From NCBI GenBank assembly GCA_033182465.1, contig CP137321.1:1302001-1366000 (forward strand): DNA of 64,000 nt, in the 5' to 3' direction. Position 1 is the stretch's first letter. Each line of letters starts with the position of its first letter. This DNA is from Sanghuangporus weigelae (lineage: Eukaryota; Basidiomycota; Agaricomycetes; Hymenochaetales; Hymenochaetaceae). The notes under the pieces are model-generated. The model worked only from the letters and a program-made list of their open reading frames with translations, was not told the origin of the DNA and ran no database searches. This document shows positions 11,715 through 23,105 of the stretch, in pieces. The translations under genes were made by a program, and so were the position numbers.

Positions 11715-13780
11715 ATGACGACCACAGGCCCCGAGATTATTGACTTGACAGACTCGAAACCCCAATCTCCGGCTATATCGGAAATTTCTGTCCCCGCCAG
11801 ATCTATACGAAAAGAGAAACGCTCATATTCCTCGGCCAATTCACCCATCGTCATCTCGGACGGTGACGATGCTCCGTCCGTTACTGTATCCTCGGACCCT
11901 GCGAAGAAGCGTAGAGCAAGGAGGAAAAAAAAGAAGAAAAACTTCCAAGCTGAGGAGGGAGAAGCGGTAGCCGCTAACCATGATAAAGAAAACGACCATG
12001 GAAATGATGGATCTAGAAGGCAGGGGTCATCCCAGAGTGGCCCAGTGTTGTCTACGGATTCTGACGCAATCCGGTGTACGTCTCCTGACACTCTATTCTA
12101 CCTTGACGATAAACCCGACTCACCACCTGACGTGAACCTCGACCTTGACGGTACACCGGTAACTGCCTCTGCTCCCGCCAAGGATTCCCTTTTGCTTCCC
12201 GACCATGTTGTTGTTGATACAAGTCAAGCTGCTAATGGAACCCTTGGCACGGTGGAAGCTTCCGCTTTGGCCGAATCAGACGCGGAAGACTTCATTCACT
12301 ATGCAGATGAAGAACTGAATGTCTGTACAATCTTTGCTTGTTCACTGAACGTAATCTAAGCTATTATATTAGGTCTTCACCAGATATTATGAAGAACCCA
12401 GAGATGAAAGCGAGCGTAAAGCACACTTAGTGTGCGGCCAGTGTGGAGCAGAGGGTGATCATAAACAAGCCGACTGTCCAGTCGTTGTCGTATGTAGCCC
12501 TTTTTTGATTCTGTTTGCTTCCTTGCCTGAGTACATCTTTTAGTGCCTTACTTGTGGTGCACATAACGAGCATTCGACCAGACAATGTCCTATTGTCAAG
12601 ACTTGTTTTGCATGTGGAATGAAAGGTCACATTAAAGAAGTCAGGCTTCCTACCTATTGTAACACTACAAACCATCTTACTCTGCCCTCCTACATAGGAT
12701 TGCCCGAATAGAAATGCCCCTCGTCGCTTCATTGATCGAGGTTATTACTGCGCTCGCTGCGGCTCGCATCTCCATACAACAAGAGTGCGTTACCATACCA
12801 ATCCATTATTCCAGATCACCTACTCGTTATCCAGGAATGCCCCACGCTGTGGAGGCTATACGAATACCTAGATGATGCAGAACGTGAAGCAATTCTAAAA
12901 ACTAGGAGAGAAAAGGAGAATCTACGTATAGGTCAAGGTGGTGAAGGTTACATCGCTGAAGACTACTGGTGCTATAATTGTGGAGGCGAGGGTCATCTAG
13001 GAGATGTGAGTTGTTGTTATTCAAGGTCTTCCTTGCTAAGATGTCATAATTCGCTAGGACTGTCAAGTTGAACCTCGACATTCTGATTTGAAGGAACCCT
13101 CAGCGTTTGGTTCGTATAACATTATGTCTGGTCCTTTTGCTGAGCAAAAACTTGCTCTATCAAATGGACGAAAACTCCGGCGTGAATGGGAGGCGGATGG
13201 CAATTTTGATGACGGATATGGTTTTACTGGTCCCAGCGATGTCGGGAAACGAGGACGAGACAAAGAGCGAGAACGTATGCGTCGTCGAGAGAAGGAAATG
13301 CAGAAAATCGATGATGATGAGGACGACTGGTTTGGCAATCTGCAGAATATTGGTCGCTCACGCTCCTCTGCCACGGAGAGTAAGAGATCGAGGGAGAAAA
13401 TGGTCATCGATTTGAAGAATGGGAACAGGTCCGATAAGGACAGACGTCGATCAGGTGTTACTTTGATGGATCGCATTTCTTCTGGAAATACGGAGAGAGG
13501 AGCGGAGCGGAGAAACGGAAGACAGGAGCGTGAAAGGCGAAGATCAGCCTCCCCTACGGACAAGGGCGATACTGATCATTATAGATCGGACAATCGTTCA
13601 AAGCGTGATCGTCAGCGAGGGTCAGAGCGGGATATTGGGAGAGACCGACGTCAGGAACGAGTCAGAGAATGCGACTCGTCCTACAGAGCCTCCGGTGATG
13701 ACGCTGGCCGTTCTGGCCGTTCTGACAGGAAAAGAGACGAAGGAAGGTCAAGTCGTCAGTATTACGGAGGTTATGTATGA
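11715..13780 (+). CDS. AIR1/AIR2-like zinc-knuckle protein (TRAMP RNA surveillance)
   Basis: CCHC zinc-knuckle protein of the AIR type, the RNA-binding subunit of the TRAMP polyadenylation complex that hands nuclear RNAs to the exosome. A Ser/Asp-rich N-terminus with the basic run KKRRARRKKKKK precedes five knuckles: CGQCGAEGDHKQADC, CLTCGAHNEHSTRQC, CFACGMKGHIKEDC, CARCGSHLHTTREC and, after a helical linker, CYNCGGEGHLGDDC. Five CCHC motifs with a longer gap before the last match the AIR layout. The C-terminal ~230 residues are Arg/Asp/Glu/Ser-rich and disordered. Introns fall between knuckles. I start at MTTTGPEIIDLTDS; an in-frame ATG lies 84 nt upstream. IIDLTDS resembles a SUMO-interacting motif. 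Confidence 0.8.
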
Positions 13781-13919
13781 GCAATTGATCAAATTGACTC
13801 ATTGATATTTGATGACGGTGGGATATCAAACCAGACCGAGCGTCCGGAGACGGTGATCGCATTCTTGTCAGCCTCATGCATTGACTATTTGCAAGCGTCA
13901 GCCCTCAGCAACTCTCTGT

Positions 13920-13927
13920 TATAAATA
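13920..13927 (+). promoter_or_regulatory. TATA box for the GH16 gene
   Basis: TATAAATA lies 94 bp upstream of the GH16 start codon, a good distance for a short leader. The flanking CT-rich stretch fits a core promoter. Confidence 0.5.
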
Positions 13928-14013
13928 ATCTAGGAAGACTCTCAATGAATCATCTCTGCAACCGCGAGCATTTCCGATCTTACCCAAAGTGTAATCTCCT
14001 GGCTTTCTAGAAT

Positions 14014-15397
14014 ATGGCTATTGCGTCAAAGTGTCTGGGTCTTTCGCTCCTCGCGTCGTATGTGACTGCCTCTCTTGTCCACGGATCTCGTTCCATACTG
14101 CCGGAGATAAATCTGTTTCCCGACTCGTCGAGCTTCATCCTTAAAGACAATATTGTCGGGAAAGAATTCTACACCCAGTTCGCTTGGCAGACTTTTGACG
14201 ATCCAACTCATGGCAGAGTCGATTATGTGGACCTTCCAACAGCCCGGCAATACAACCTTACCTCAGGTATGTCGGCTTTGTCTCATCACACAATATTGTA
14301 GATCTAACTGAATTCGCAACGTTAGCATCCTCTGATACATTCATTATGCGCGCGGACGATACGAATATTGTTCCGCGGAATGCGAGAGGTCGAAAAAGTA
14401 ACCGGATCAGCTCCTACGCAACGTATACCGACTCGGTGCTTGTTCTTGATGTCAAACATATACCATGGGGTTGTGGTACCTGGCCTGCGTTCTGGACCGT
14501 CACGCCACGCAATTGGCCGAACGGCGGCGAGATAGATATCATTGAGTACGTCGGGATACGTAGTACTATAAAGAGCTAATGTTTTCTAACCATCTTGCAG
14601 AGGTGTCAACAATGAACGAGTAAATCGAGTATCCCTCCACACTTCAGACGGCTGCCGTATGGAACAAAATCTCGAGCAGACCGGGTAGGTCAAATTTATA
14701 ACGCTCTTGATTGTTCACTGGAAGTTCGGTTTAGCTCCACGGTCTCTACGGACTGCGTGGCATACGATAATAATAATGAAGGCTGTGGAACTTCACTCCG
14801 TAAACCCGGTTCATACGGCGAAGACTTCAACGCCATGGGCGGGGGCTGGTACGTCATGAAGAGAACACAGTCCGACGGCGTCTATGTGTGGTTTTTCGCA
14901 CGCAATGATCCGTCCGTGCCACCTGAAATCAGAATGGGTCACCACCAAATCAATCCCGATCGCAGTTGGGGCGTACCAGACGCACGTTTCCCGTCAAACG
15001 AGAATTGTAACTTCGCCTCACATTTCGGAGAACATATAATCACTTTCGACACAACTTTCTGTGTAAGTTGTGCAGTGTGTTCTCGACAGGTTGACTGAAG
15101 CTAATACTGGTGGGGATATGAAGGGCGATTGGGCTGGTTCCACTTTCTCGTCGACCTGTGGTCAAGGGACATGTCAAGACTGTAAGTTCAGAAACGAAAA
15201 AAAGACCTAGCTGATTCCCAATTTCTCAATTTCTTCCGTCGATTAGTCGTGGACAATAATGCTGCAGCTTTTCAGGTCAGTGAACTACTATTCATCCCGT
15301 CCAAGCTTCAGATGTTTATCCTCAGTTACAGGAAGCTTACTGGGAGATAAATGCTCTCCGTACCTATATTCCGAGAACATCGCTATTATTATTCTAG
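14014..15397 (+). CDS. Secreted GH16 endo-1,3(4)-beta-glucanase-like enzyme
   Basis: Glycoside hydrolase family 16 protein, expected to cut or remodel beta-1,3(4)-glucans in the wall or outside the cell. The N-terminus (MAIASKCLGLSLLASYVTAS) is a signal peptide. The lectin-like fold shows FYTQFAWQTFDDPTHGRVDY and SVLVLDVKHIPWGCGTWPAF, then the catalytic strand GGEIDIIEGVN. There the two Glu residues of ExDxxE are nucleophile and acid/base. NCNFASHFGEHIITFDTTFCGDWAG and the C-terminal NNAAAFQEAYWEINALRTYI follow. Four or more introns are present; the first falls after YNLTS and another splits the catalytic strand after IIE. The enzyme lacks a GPI-like tail, which suggests it is released. Confidence 0.9.
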
Positions 15398-15747
15398 TAA
15401 AACACAGAACTATGTAGTAGCGGTACTACCAGCAATAACTTGAAGTACCCGCAAGTTATGAAATTTCCTTGCGATTGGATATCACTATAGCACGCTCACG
15501 TGGTCGTTTACGCGTTGTTTGTACGTGCAATCACACAAAAGGAGATTTGAGCCGAACAGTTCGCTTTCTACACGATCACGACCATCGGTGAGGAACTTGA
15601 CATCCGTCTCATGGAATGACCTTTGTCCACTGTTTACGACTCGTCACGAACTACTGACATGACTCGCTAAATTTTAATGCTCTACTAAGAAAAAGCTATA
15701 AGTTCTTTAACAAAAGGCTTCAGAAGTCTCTCAATTTCTTCAACGAC
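15398..15747. other. Intergenic region, 350 bp
   Basis: Gap between GH16 and the next plus-strand gene. A TATAAG element near 15698 could serve the orphan membrane protein. Nothing else is recognised. Confidence 0.35.
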
Positions 15748-17905
15748 ATGATTCCGCGCGTCCCGACTCTCGTTCTCTCCATCGTGTCGTCTGCTTTCTC
15801 TGCTTTCGTCATCCTGTGTGCGGTGGCTCCACTTATTCCGGAAAATCGCATTCACCCGGTAAGTTCTGAGATGGGTTTCGCTGCCTTCCGAATCTGACGT
15901 TCAAGTGGCTCACGGTTTGAGGAGGCGAATTCATACGCAAAACGTCGTTCTATCTGAACCAAAGAAAGCACACATTTGGTTCTCTATCATCGGCATACTT
16001 TCAGTGGTAGTCTTTGTCTGGGAAGTTTTGATGAGAACCTTGCGCGTCAATCGGATGCTGAAGCCATTGGAAGTCCCTCGTCGGAAGTTCGTCTGCATCT
16101 TATCCTGACACTTAGACAAGCATGCCTTTTTGTCACCATGGCAATTACACTCTTGCAGATTCGGCAAGCCAAGGTGTCCTCATTTGGTCCGGTACATCTG
16201 ATTTTTCTGGCTGGCTGCTCTGCTCTTGACCGCTGTCTAAAGCGCTGCCTCAGGTATCGTGGCCAGCGCGGGAGCTAGAAGCATTCTTTATGTAGCTGGA
16301 GCTTATATGTGCTCGGTAGCCTTATGGAACACGATTGTGATAGCTTCTCTTGTCAAAACCTTGAAAGCTATTCGCCGAAATCTCTCCGCATTCAGCGAGA
16401 TGGATGGCTCCTGGCAGGATGTTGTTGGGGAAGGTAAAGCATTTCCTAGTGAGATTTTCGGAGCACTCAAGGAAGGGAGTTCCTGGATTACCTCTGATTC
16501 AGGATCCAGTATCATCATTCTCCTACCAATGAAGTGAGGGACGAGGAACCCGTGGGGAATGGTGCACAGTCGAGAAGCAGCTCGTACTCGCAACACGAAG
16601 ATTCTTGGCTCACAGAACCGTCGGTTCTAACCCCACCATGACCTACTGGTCGTTTTCGGCGAACTGCGATACGAGTCAAGGATCGAGGAACACCGCTATG
16701 CTTTCATCGATTCCTTGTGATACGCGATTTCTGGCCTTTGTCCGACACGCTCAACCTGGTCTCAGTGACTGCGACACGGAAAGAGCTTTCAGTCTCCCTG
16801 CCCGAAAGCTTCCCGAAAGCACGAACAAATCGTGGAGACGCATCACTGGCTGGTTGTCTTTATCATGGATACCTTCAGTAAGTAGTTCTTCTCACATCCG
16901 ATGTGACCATTTAGACTAATCCTTGCAATTTGTTAGATCCTAGCAGCACCCTTTGTGATTCTTAGCTCCACCTCTGGGCCAGTATCCATCCTCCTCATCT
17001 TTTCGGTGACCATGTCAGCTCCTATTTTCGCTTTCAACTCAGTCTTCAGCCCACTGCCCATCCCAACTGATCTATTCGAGGATCTGTTCAAGCGTAAGTG
17101 TTACTTTAGTTGAAGGACGTCGCAGTGGAGATATCTGATTGTCGAAAGGCGATGCGATGCGATGCGATAGAGGGCAAGGGTAGTAGACTTAGCCGAGCTA
17201 TTGGCTACCTCTCCCGCGTTCCCAAACTTTCCGATCTTCCGTTCAAGTCGGCGACTAGTGACGAGCGCATGAGACAAGAAACAACGAAGAACAATCCGCA
17301 ATATGATCCTGACGCCACTTCAGCATTTGTTGCCATCAACACCTGTTGCACAAACGAATTGGGCTGGTTACCAGCCTCGGAAATGAGGGATGTCCCTAGA
17401 AGTGTTCAGATTAGGCGGGATTCGCATCCGAGGAGCTGTCGCAGTGCGATGCTCCTTCATCTTCTATCAGCAGGCGGCCCAGCACAAGTTTAAGGAGCTC
17501 GGCAGTTAGTGGGCCGTATAGGAATAACTTTATCTCAACTGTCCTCGACGTTAGCATGAACTCGCCCCTTCGCCACACACAGTCCGGGCCTCTGGCAGGA
17601 GAGAATATATATATATACACCCCAGGGCAGGACAGCCTGCTTCTTCTGGTGAGGTCCGCACTACGGAATCTTTCCTGTCGACCGCAGAGTTCTCAGGAAG
17701 GACATTTCGGAGGTTCGCCGATACTGGTACCAGTTCATGTGAGGGAGACCGATATGTTTACGATTATGGCAACTCGGCGTACCATGAGCAATTGATGAAT
17801 GATAACTATGCTTCTTATCCTGAAACATCGGGAATACGCTTCCCCACAAAGCTCGTTCGAACAGCATCTGACAGGAGAAACGCTACTTCACGATGCGGGC
17901 AGTAA
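15748..17905 (+). CDS. Orphan multi-pass membrane protein
   Basis: I do not recognise a family. The start is MIPRVPTLVLSIVSSAFSAF, a membrane helix that could act as a signal anchor. Further hydrophobic helices follow: HIWFSIIGILSV, LTLRQACLFVTMAITLLQIR, SILYVAGAYMCSVALWNTIV and, after a polar Ser-rich loop, ILAAPFVILSSTSGPVSILL with VTMSAPIFAFNSVFSPLPIP. A hydrophilic Ser/Thr/Tyr-rich tail appears to end near CGQ at 17905. At least five introns are needed, and several boundaries, especially at 16520-16900 and 17100-17650, are guesses. Fungal-specific transmembrane proteins of this sort are common in basidiomycetes. A short (GATGC)3 repeat at 17151-17168 probably lies in an intron. Confidence 0.5.
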
Positions 17906-18328
17906 CCGTATGTGTATATGATCATCGTCCCCGGCTTTTCATCAGTTTCTTCGCTATGCTCCTTCTGGGATACGTGTCATATGATTTTTGTTACAGTCAT
18001 CTCGTTCTGCTTTCTGCTCTGGAACTGATAACTTGCAAATCCCTGCTCTGTAGTTACGACTTTATATTTCTCTTCATGGATGCTCCTCAACCATTGTATA
18101 GTAGCTCAAAGCCCGAAACTCATAAAATCGAATGTAGTTATAGCCCAAGAAACTTTTGTATACACCGACGAAATATAGGTATACTCATTACTTATCTGTA
18201 AGTGCAGTAGTTAATCATGGTGCTTTGCCATCGAACACAGTGAACATAAGTAGCCTTCCTCAATCTTTGGTGTGGAAAAGCATTTGTATTGTATAGAAGG
18301 CATTTAATGCAGCCTCGGAAGTGAATAG
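17906..18328. other. Convergent intergenic region, 420 bp
   Basis: AT-rich spacer between convergent genes, probably holding both 3' untranslated regions. No gene is supported. Confidence 0.4.
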
Positions 18329-19850
18329 CTAAATACCGGGCCCGTACAAGCTCAGGAAAGCTATTTGCGGAGCTCCTTCTCGGTTTTGTTGTCCACAGTA
18401 CGCTAACACGTACTTCGATGGATGCCATGCAACACAAGAAGTATGTCCCAGAGTATTTATACGGTGTAAAGGTAAAGCAGTCTCCACGGCGCACTGTGAG
18501 CGCATTTCATACTTGATCAAATACTTAGAGTGTACGAAGTAGCTTACTATATCGACATATGATCCATGACTTCCAATAGCAAGATATTCACCATCATGCG
18601 AAAAGCTCAACGAGGTAATCGAATGGCTAGTTGAACATTGTCAGCTTAGGTTTCTGGCTCAATCAAATGCTTTCTGTACTTACTCGCAGCATGTGATGGT
18701 GTTTATACATATCCATTCGGCCATGTCAAAGATATCAATAATAGAATCATTTCCGCCCGATACTAAGTAACTAAAAATAGATTTCCTCAGTCGAGGTTCT
18801 GCCTTATCTTTGAATCAACATACCGGCCCCGCGGATCTAGAGCGACGGCCAAGCAGCCTCCAACGTGTGCTGGAAGCTGCTCGCGTATAGTAAGTGACGG
18901 ATAGTCCAAGATCATGACTGTATTTTGTCTGAAGTGACTGAGTACTAATCCATCGCCTGCATGATTAAACATGGCTGTCGATGCGCCCAACTAGACGCGG
19001 CCCGTAAGTCACCCGGGTCACTACATTGACAAGATAGTGCTTACTGGATCTCGCTTTGCAATGCTCCACTGAGGCTTTGACTCCCCTTCGCCTTGCCCAA
19101 AGGTCATGAAACCTAATTGGTTATGCAATGTGACGAAACATATTGTCTTCCCATCGGGAGCATAATTAAGTTGCGTCGGTGACGAGTTGTGCGTATAAGT
19201 CTGGACACATCGACTTTCTGGGAAGGTAACCGGCTACAGCGTTAGATCAGAGAAATTGTTGTATAGCAGAACAAGAACAGACATACGTCTAGCATCCCAG
19301 AAAACAATTTTCCTATCTCGCTGGCTCGAAGTACAAAAGAGCTCCGGATGGGTGGGGTTCCATGTCACATAATCGACCTCGTAGTCGTGTCCTCCTGAAT
19401 ATTGAACAGCACTAGGATTCTCTCGTTGAGTGATTTTACAGGCACAGAAGTCTCAGAGCTACCTTCGCGGTTCAAGCTAATAGGAATGAGCATACCATTC
19501 TCACAATCGATAAGAGATTGCTCACACTTTTCTCCGGAGTCCATATTCGTACAGCCTTGTCAATGCCGACAGAAGCCAACCTTCGTCCATCGCAGGACCA
19601 AGCAACGTGCGTTACTGCGTTTGTGGACGTGAAACGAAGATCTCGAGGCTGAAAAGAAGAAAAGGAAGGTGCCTAAGGTCAGGGTGAGTATCAGAATCGC
19701 GCGCCAGGATTATCGATTGAGACGTGTTTTGCATACATGCACTCCTCGAGAAATATGTGTTACGTGTGGAGGCGGGGAAGGAAAGCGAGCCGGCTCCACA
19801 AACTCATCCGCCTCTTCACCCTTGCCGCTTTTTGCTACTTTGCTGGTCAT
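18329..19850 (-). CDS. THO complex subunit 3 (TEX1-like WD40 protein)
   Basis: WD40 beta-propeller protein of the THO/TREX complex, which couples transcription to mRNA export. After a short Pro/Glu-rich start (MTSKVAKSGKGEEADEFVEP) the first blade reads LRFTSTNAVTHVAWSCDGRR and LASVGIDKAVRIWTPEKS. Later blades include HLMLDYPSL-type strands around FRQNTVMILDYPSLTIREQL, GGCLAVALDPRGRYVASG-like sequence and SFSHDGEYLAIGSHGSYVDI. The last blade has HTSCVAWHPSKYVLAYCGQ and then IAFLSLYG, the region that singles out THOC3. Numerous introns interrupt the blades. A possible donor close to the stop (GTATTT) means the last few residues are uncertain. It is divergently arranged with the aminotransferase gene. 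Confidence 0.85.
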
Positions 19851-20026
19851 TTGTTCACCAAGCTAGACAATCCTTTAGCTGTATTACAAATAGGGAAGAG
19901 GAGAACACGTTTAGACTCAGAAGAGATGGATGATCACGCGTCGCGACTCGTAGCGTAGCGATTTGAAATTTTGAACTGTTTTTTTACATCTACCATCTCA
20001 GGCTGCTGGTTGAAACTGTTTGCCCA
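19851..20026. promoter_or_regulatory. Divergent promoter, THO3 and aminotransferase
   Basis: A 176-bp spacer between two divergent start codons must carry both core promoters or leaders. No TATA element is obvious. Confidence 0.45.
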
Positions 20027-21529
20027 ATGGCTTCTCGTTCTCTTGCGTTTCGTCTGTCTCGTCAGGTCCAGAGCGCCTCAAGCCCTCCGTTGGTACTTCA
20101 GTCCGCGCGTATCGTATATCACATCAATGATGGTTATCTCCCTGGTTTGTAGAATACCTCAGGCATACAAATGGGCGACATCCTACACCTCAACAAAGGA
20201 GAGACCTCTACTTGATATGTCTCAAGGCGTTCCAGGAATTCCTCCCCCGCCAATTCTTCTTGAAGCGTTGGGCAAATGCGCTGCAAATCCTCGGACCTGC
20301 GGGTACTGTCCAATGACTGGCGAGCCGTTGCTCAAAGCATCACTCGTACGAGAAATGAAAGTCACCTATGGCAAGGACAGTGATCTTTTCCCTGACGATG
20401 TTGCGCTGACCGCTGGTTGCAATATGGCGTTTATAACTGCTGTCATGTCTTTGGCGGATGCGGGGGACGAGGTCATATTGCCAGTACCTTGGTACGCATG
20501 AAACAGTTACAGTGTTACCAATCAGAACTTATCTCTTCTCTACAGGTATTTCAATCATGAGTCCGTTCTTATCCTGTTGTACTCCGCATGGCCTTCGTAT
20601 CTTGATTCAAGAATAGGATGACCCTTCAGATGCTTGGAATTACTCCTGTTCCCTTACAAACAACTCCGCAGGAGGGCTTCTATCCGTCGCCGGAAAGATG
20701 TGCGAAGCTCATCACCCCTAGGACCAAAGCGATCGTGCTGGTTTCCCCTAATAATCCTGTAACTTCCTTACAAATGAATATCACTTTCAGGTTCTGACCT
20801 TCGGAGCAGACTGGCGCTATATATCCCCCGTCCTTGATTTCTGCATTCGCGTTCTTGGCGAGAAGAAACGGCATAGCCCTGATCATGGACGAGACATATC
20901 GGGACTTTATATTAAGCGGGGTCCCACATCACTTGTTTGTACCCGGATCTCTCCAGGTGCAATCAGGACTGCCAGCAAATTGGACATGGAGGGAACACTT
21001 TATTCATCTCTTCTCGTTCTCGAAAAGCTACTGTATTCCTGGACATCGATTAGGCGCAATCGTTGCGTCCTCAGAAGTGTTGAGGCAAGTGGAGACGGTC
21101 CTAGATTGCATACAGATATGCCCTCCAAGGCACGCTCAATTGGCATTGCATCCCTTGCTTTCTGAGCTGCGTCCCTTTATCCGCGAGACGGCCGAGTCCG
21201 TAGCCCATCGCCATGATCTATTCAAGACCCATTTACCTAGTACGTGGAAGATCGGTTCTCAAGGAGGATACTATGCCTTTGTTCGACATCCCTTCAAAGG
21301 CGTATCTGCTAAGGACGTGAGTCGTCGAATGGCCATGGAAGCGGGTATTGTCACTCTTCCTGCCGGATTTTTTATGCCGCAACAACCCGGGACGAAGGAC
21401 GGGGCGATTGGAGTCGATGATGGATGGATACGATTCTCTGTCGCGAACGTAGACGACGAAAAGGTCAAAAGAGTCTGCTCGAGATTGAAAGAGTTGGAAG
21501 CAGAATTTGAGTGGGAATTGGATATCTAG
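20027..21529 (+). CDS. Class I/II PLP-dependent aminotransferase
   Basis: Fold-type I aminotransferase that moves an amino group between amino and keto acids using pyridoxal phosphate. The N-terminus (MASRSLAFRLSRQ) is basic and Ser-rich, like a mitochondrial presequence. Family motifs in order: LLDMSQGVPGIPPPP, the CGYCPMTGEPLL region, DDVALTAGCNMAFITAVMSL, VPWYFNHEMTLQMLGITPV, VLVSPNNPTGAIYPP, LIMDETYRDF with the PLP-binding Asp, FSFSKSYCIPGHRLGAIVAS with the Schiff-base Lys, and GWIRFSVANVDDEKV carrying the substrate-binding Arg. Substrate is not predictable; aspartate, kynurenine or aromatic types are possible. One exon is only 15 nt. Without the intron near 20100-20156 the frame breaks. 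Confidence 0.87.
20546..20560 (+). other. 15-nt microexon in the aminotransferase gene
   Basis: Between an intron ending CTACAG and one starting GTCCG lies GTATTTCAATCATGA. Joined to the flanking exons it restores WYFNHEMT in frame, a conserved family stretch, which supports the microexon. Confidence 0.75.
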
Positions 21530-21927
21530 GATCGGGCCCGTCGCTTTAAGCTCGGAGGAGCTTTGTCCTCCATTTCGGAGCCAATGAAAGAGGTGCTTGT
21601 TCCGTGCTTTGACATTCCCCTTTCTAGCTTGGAATGTACTGGTGATAAAAGTCAATGAACTCAAAGGACCTATCTATTGGCAAAAGATCGACATTTTTAT
21701 TATTCTTTGTCTAGTCAAAGCCACCCAGATACAGCTTGGTGATGTGGCTGCGTCGATCTGCCTCGTAACGTTATGTGGCTCTGACGAATGATGATCTAAG
21801 CTTGTGTGGTACTTAAGCCGCTGAAGCGAGCTGTCCTCTCTCATTCTCATTTCCTTGAGAGATTTTCCAGTTCTTAGGTCCGGTGACGACTTTGATCATC
21901 AACTGTATATCTGGCAAGAGTACAACC
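21530..21927. other. Intergenic region, 400 bp
   Basis: Spacer between the aminotransferase stop and the RRM gene start; CT-rich towards its right end. No gene or RNA is recognised. Confidence 0.4.
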
Positions 21928-22658
21928 ATGGCGCCACCCCTGGTTCGTCGTCGTGACCACTGAAACAATCACTCGAGTTAACTAATGTCATCCTTTATTC
22001 CAGCTTTGGAAGAAGAACGTGTTGCGCAGGGAATGGGGAGGAGCTTGGGCTAATGACGAAGAACGACTACAATGCGACGCAATGGAGAGGGATTATAGGC
22101 TACGGTTGTTTTCGGAAGAGCAGGTCAGAAGGCGCAAAGCTTTCAACGAACATCTCGAGCGAGAAAGGCGGGAAAAACTTAGGGCTTCTCGGATATTTGT
22201 GGGTAACGTGAGTATACACGTCTGACTTTTATTGGCTTTTGGCTAATCTGCTTTCCAGCTTAATTATACAGTCACTTACAAGACACTGGTCCGCGTCTTC
22301 AAGGCCTGCGGTCCTGTTAAGTACGCAAACATCAACTGCTTTGAGTTCCGCGAAAACTCTACGTGTTATGCCGAGATCGTATTCGACGACCCGGACGCTT
22401 ATAAGAATGGAGAATGCTTGAATGGCCTGCTTCTTGAAGGCCTAGCTCTTGTTGTGAGTATATGTCTCTTCTGGTTTACCGCGATGCTTATAGGCGCATC
22501 GAATGCAGGTCTGCACGAAGATACAGGATCTTCCGGAGTGGAAACAGCAAGGGCGATCAAAAGAAAGCCATCAAGCCACAAAGTATGACAGCCCAGTTGA
22601 TCAGAGCCTTGCCGGCTCCTCAGCAACTATTATTGCACACACCTCTACTTCCAAGTAG
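21928..22658 (+). CDS. RRM-domain RNA-binding protein
   Basis: Small protein of about 190 residues with a single RNA-recognition motif. A highly charged N-terminal helix (EWGGAWANDEERLQCDAMER to HLERERREKLRAS) leads into RNP2, RIFVGNLNYT. The fold continues TYKTLVRVFKACGPVKYANI, a weak RNP1 region (NSTCYAEIVFDDPDAY) and CLNGLLLEGLALVAHRM. The tail is short and polar, ending HTSTSK. The first intron lies directly after MAPPL and the others after FVGN and LALV. The exact orthologue is not recognised. RNP1 lacks the usual aromatic pair, so RNA affinity could be modest. Confidence 0.75.
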
Positions 22659-23105
22659 AGCATTATTTATATTGCGAGGAAAGAAGATTAACCATGATCG
22701 AATAGAACAAATTCTTCCGTTTCCTTTCTTACATACAAGTTTGTAATATAATATGCATGCTTAAATTTATCGGGTAGTCACGTGCCTTACTTTCTATATA
22801 TGTCGGACCGGAATAGTCCGCTTAACATAATAGTATATAACAAGGAACGTCACTTCATATTGCCAGTCGAGCACGATATCGCTTGACGCTAAGTGTACAT
22901 CGTCTCGCATGACGACCACCAAGTGATCCTAGAGAATTACAAGAGGTGTGCTTTTCTTTAAAACTTAATCCTACCTAATGTATCTATCGATACATGCTAT
23001 CACCTTGCGTGGCCTATTTCTCGTTCGATAAAGTCCTGACTGACTCCTTTCGCAGCCCGTGAGGAGGCGTTGGCTCATTGTCCCTGCACGACTCGCGACA
23101 CCATA
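22659..23105. promoter_or_regulatory. Upstream region of the eIF4A-like gene
   Basis: 450 bp with CACGTG near 22783, TATA-like stretches near 22794 and 22833, and a likely 5'-UTR intron ending TTCGCAG near 23055. No coding sequence is supported. Confidence 0.4.

Noticed and set aside
13063-13563. 166-residue minus-strand frame
   Set aside because: Antisense to the Arg/Asp-rich tail of the AIR-like protein; low-complexity shadow.
17151-17168. (GATGC)3 tandem repeat
   Set aside because: Only 18 bp and probably intronic; likely replication slippage with no clear role.
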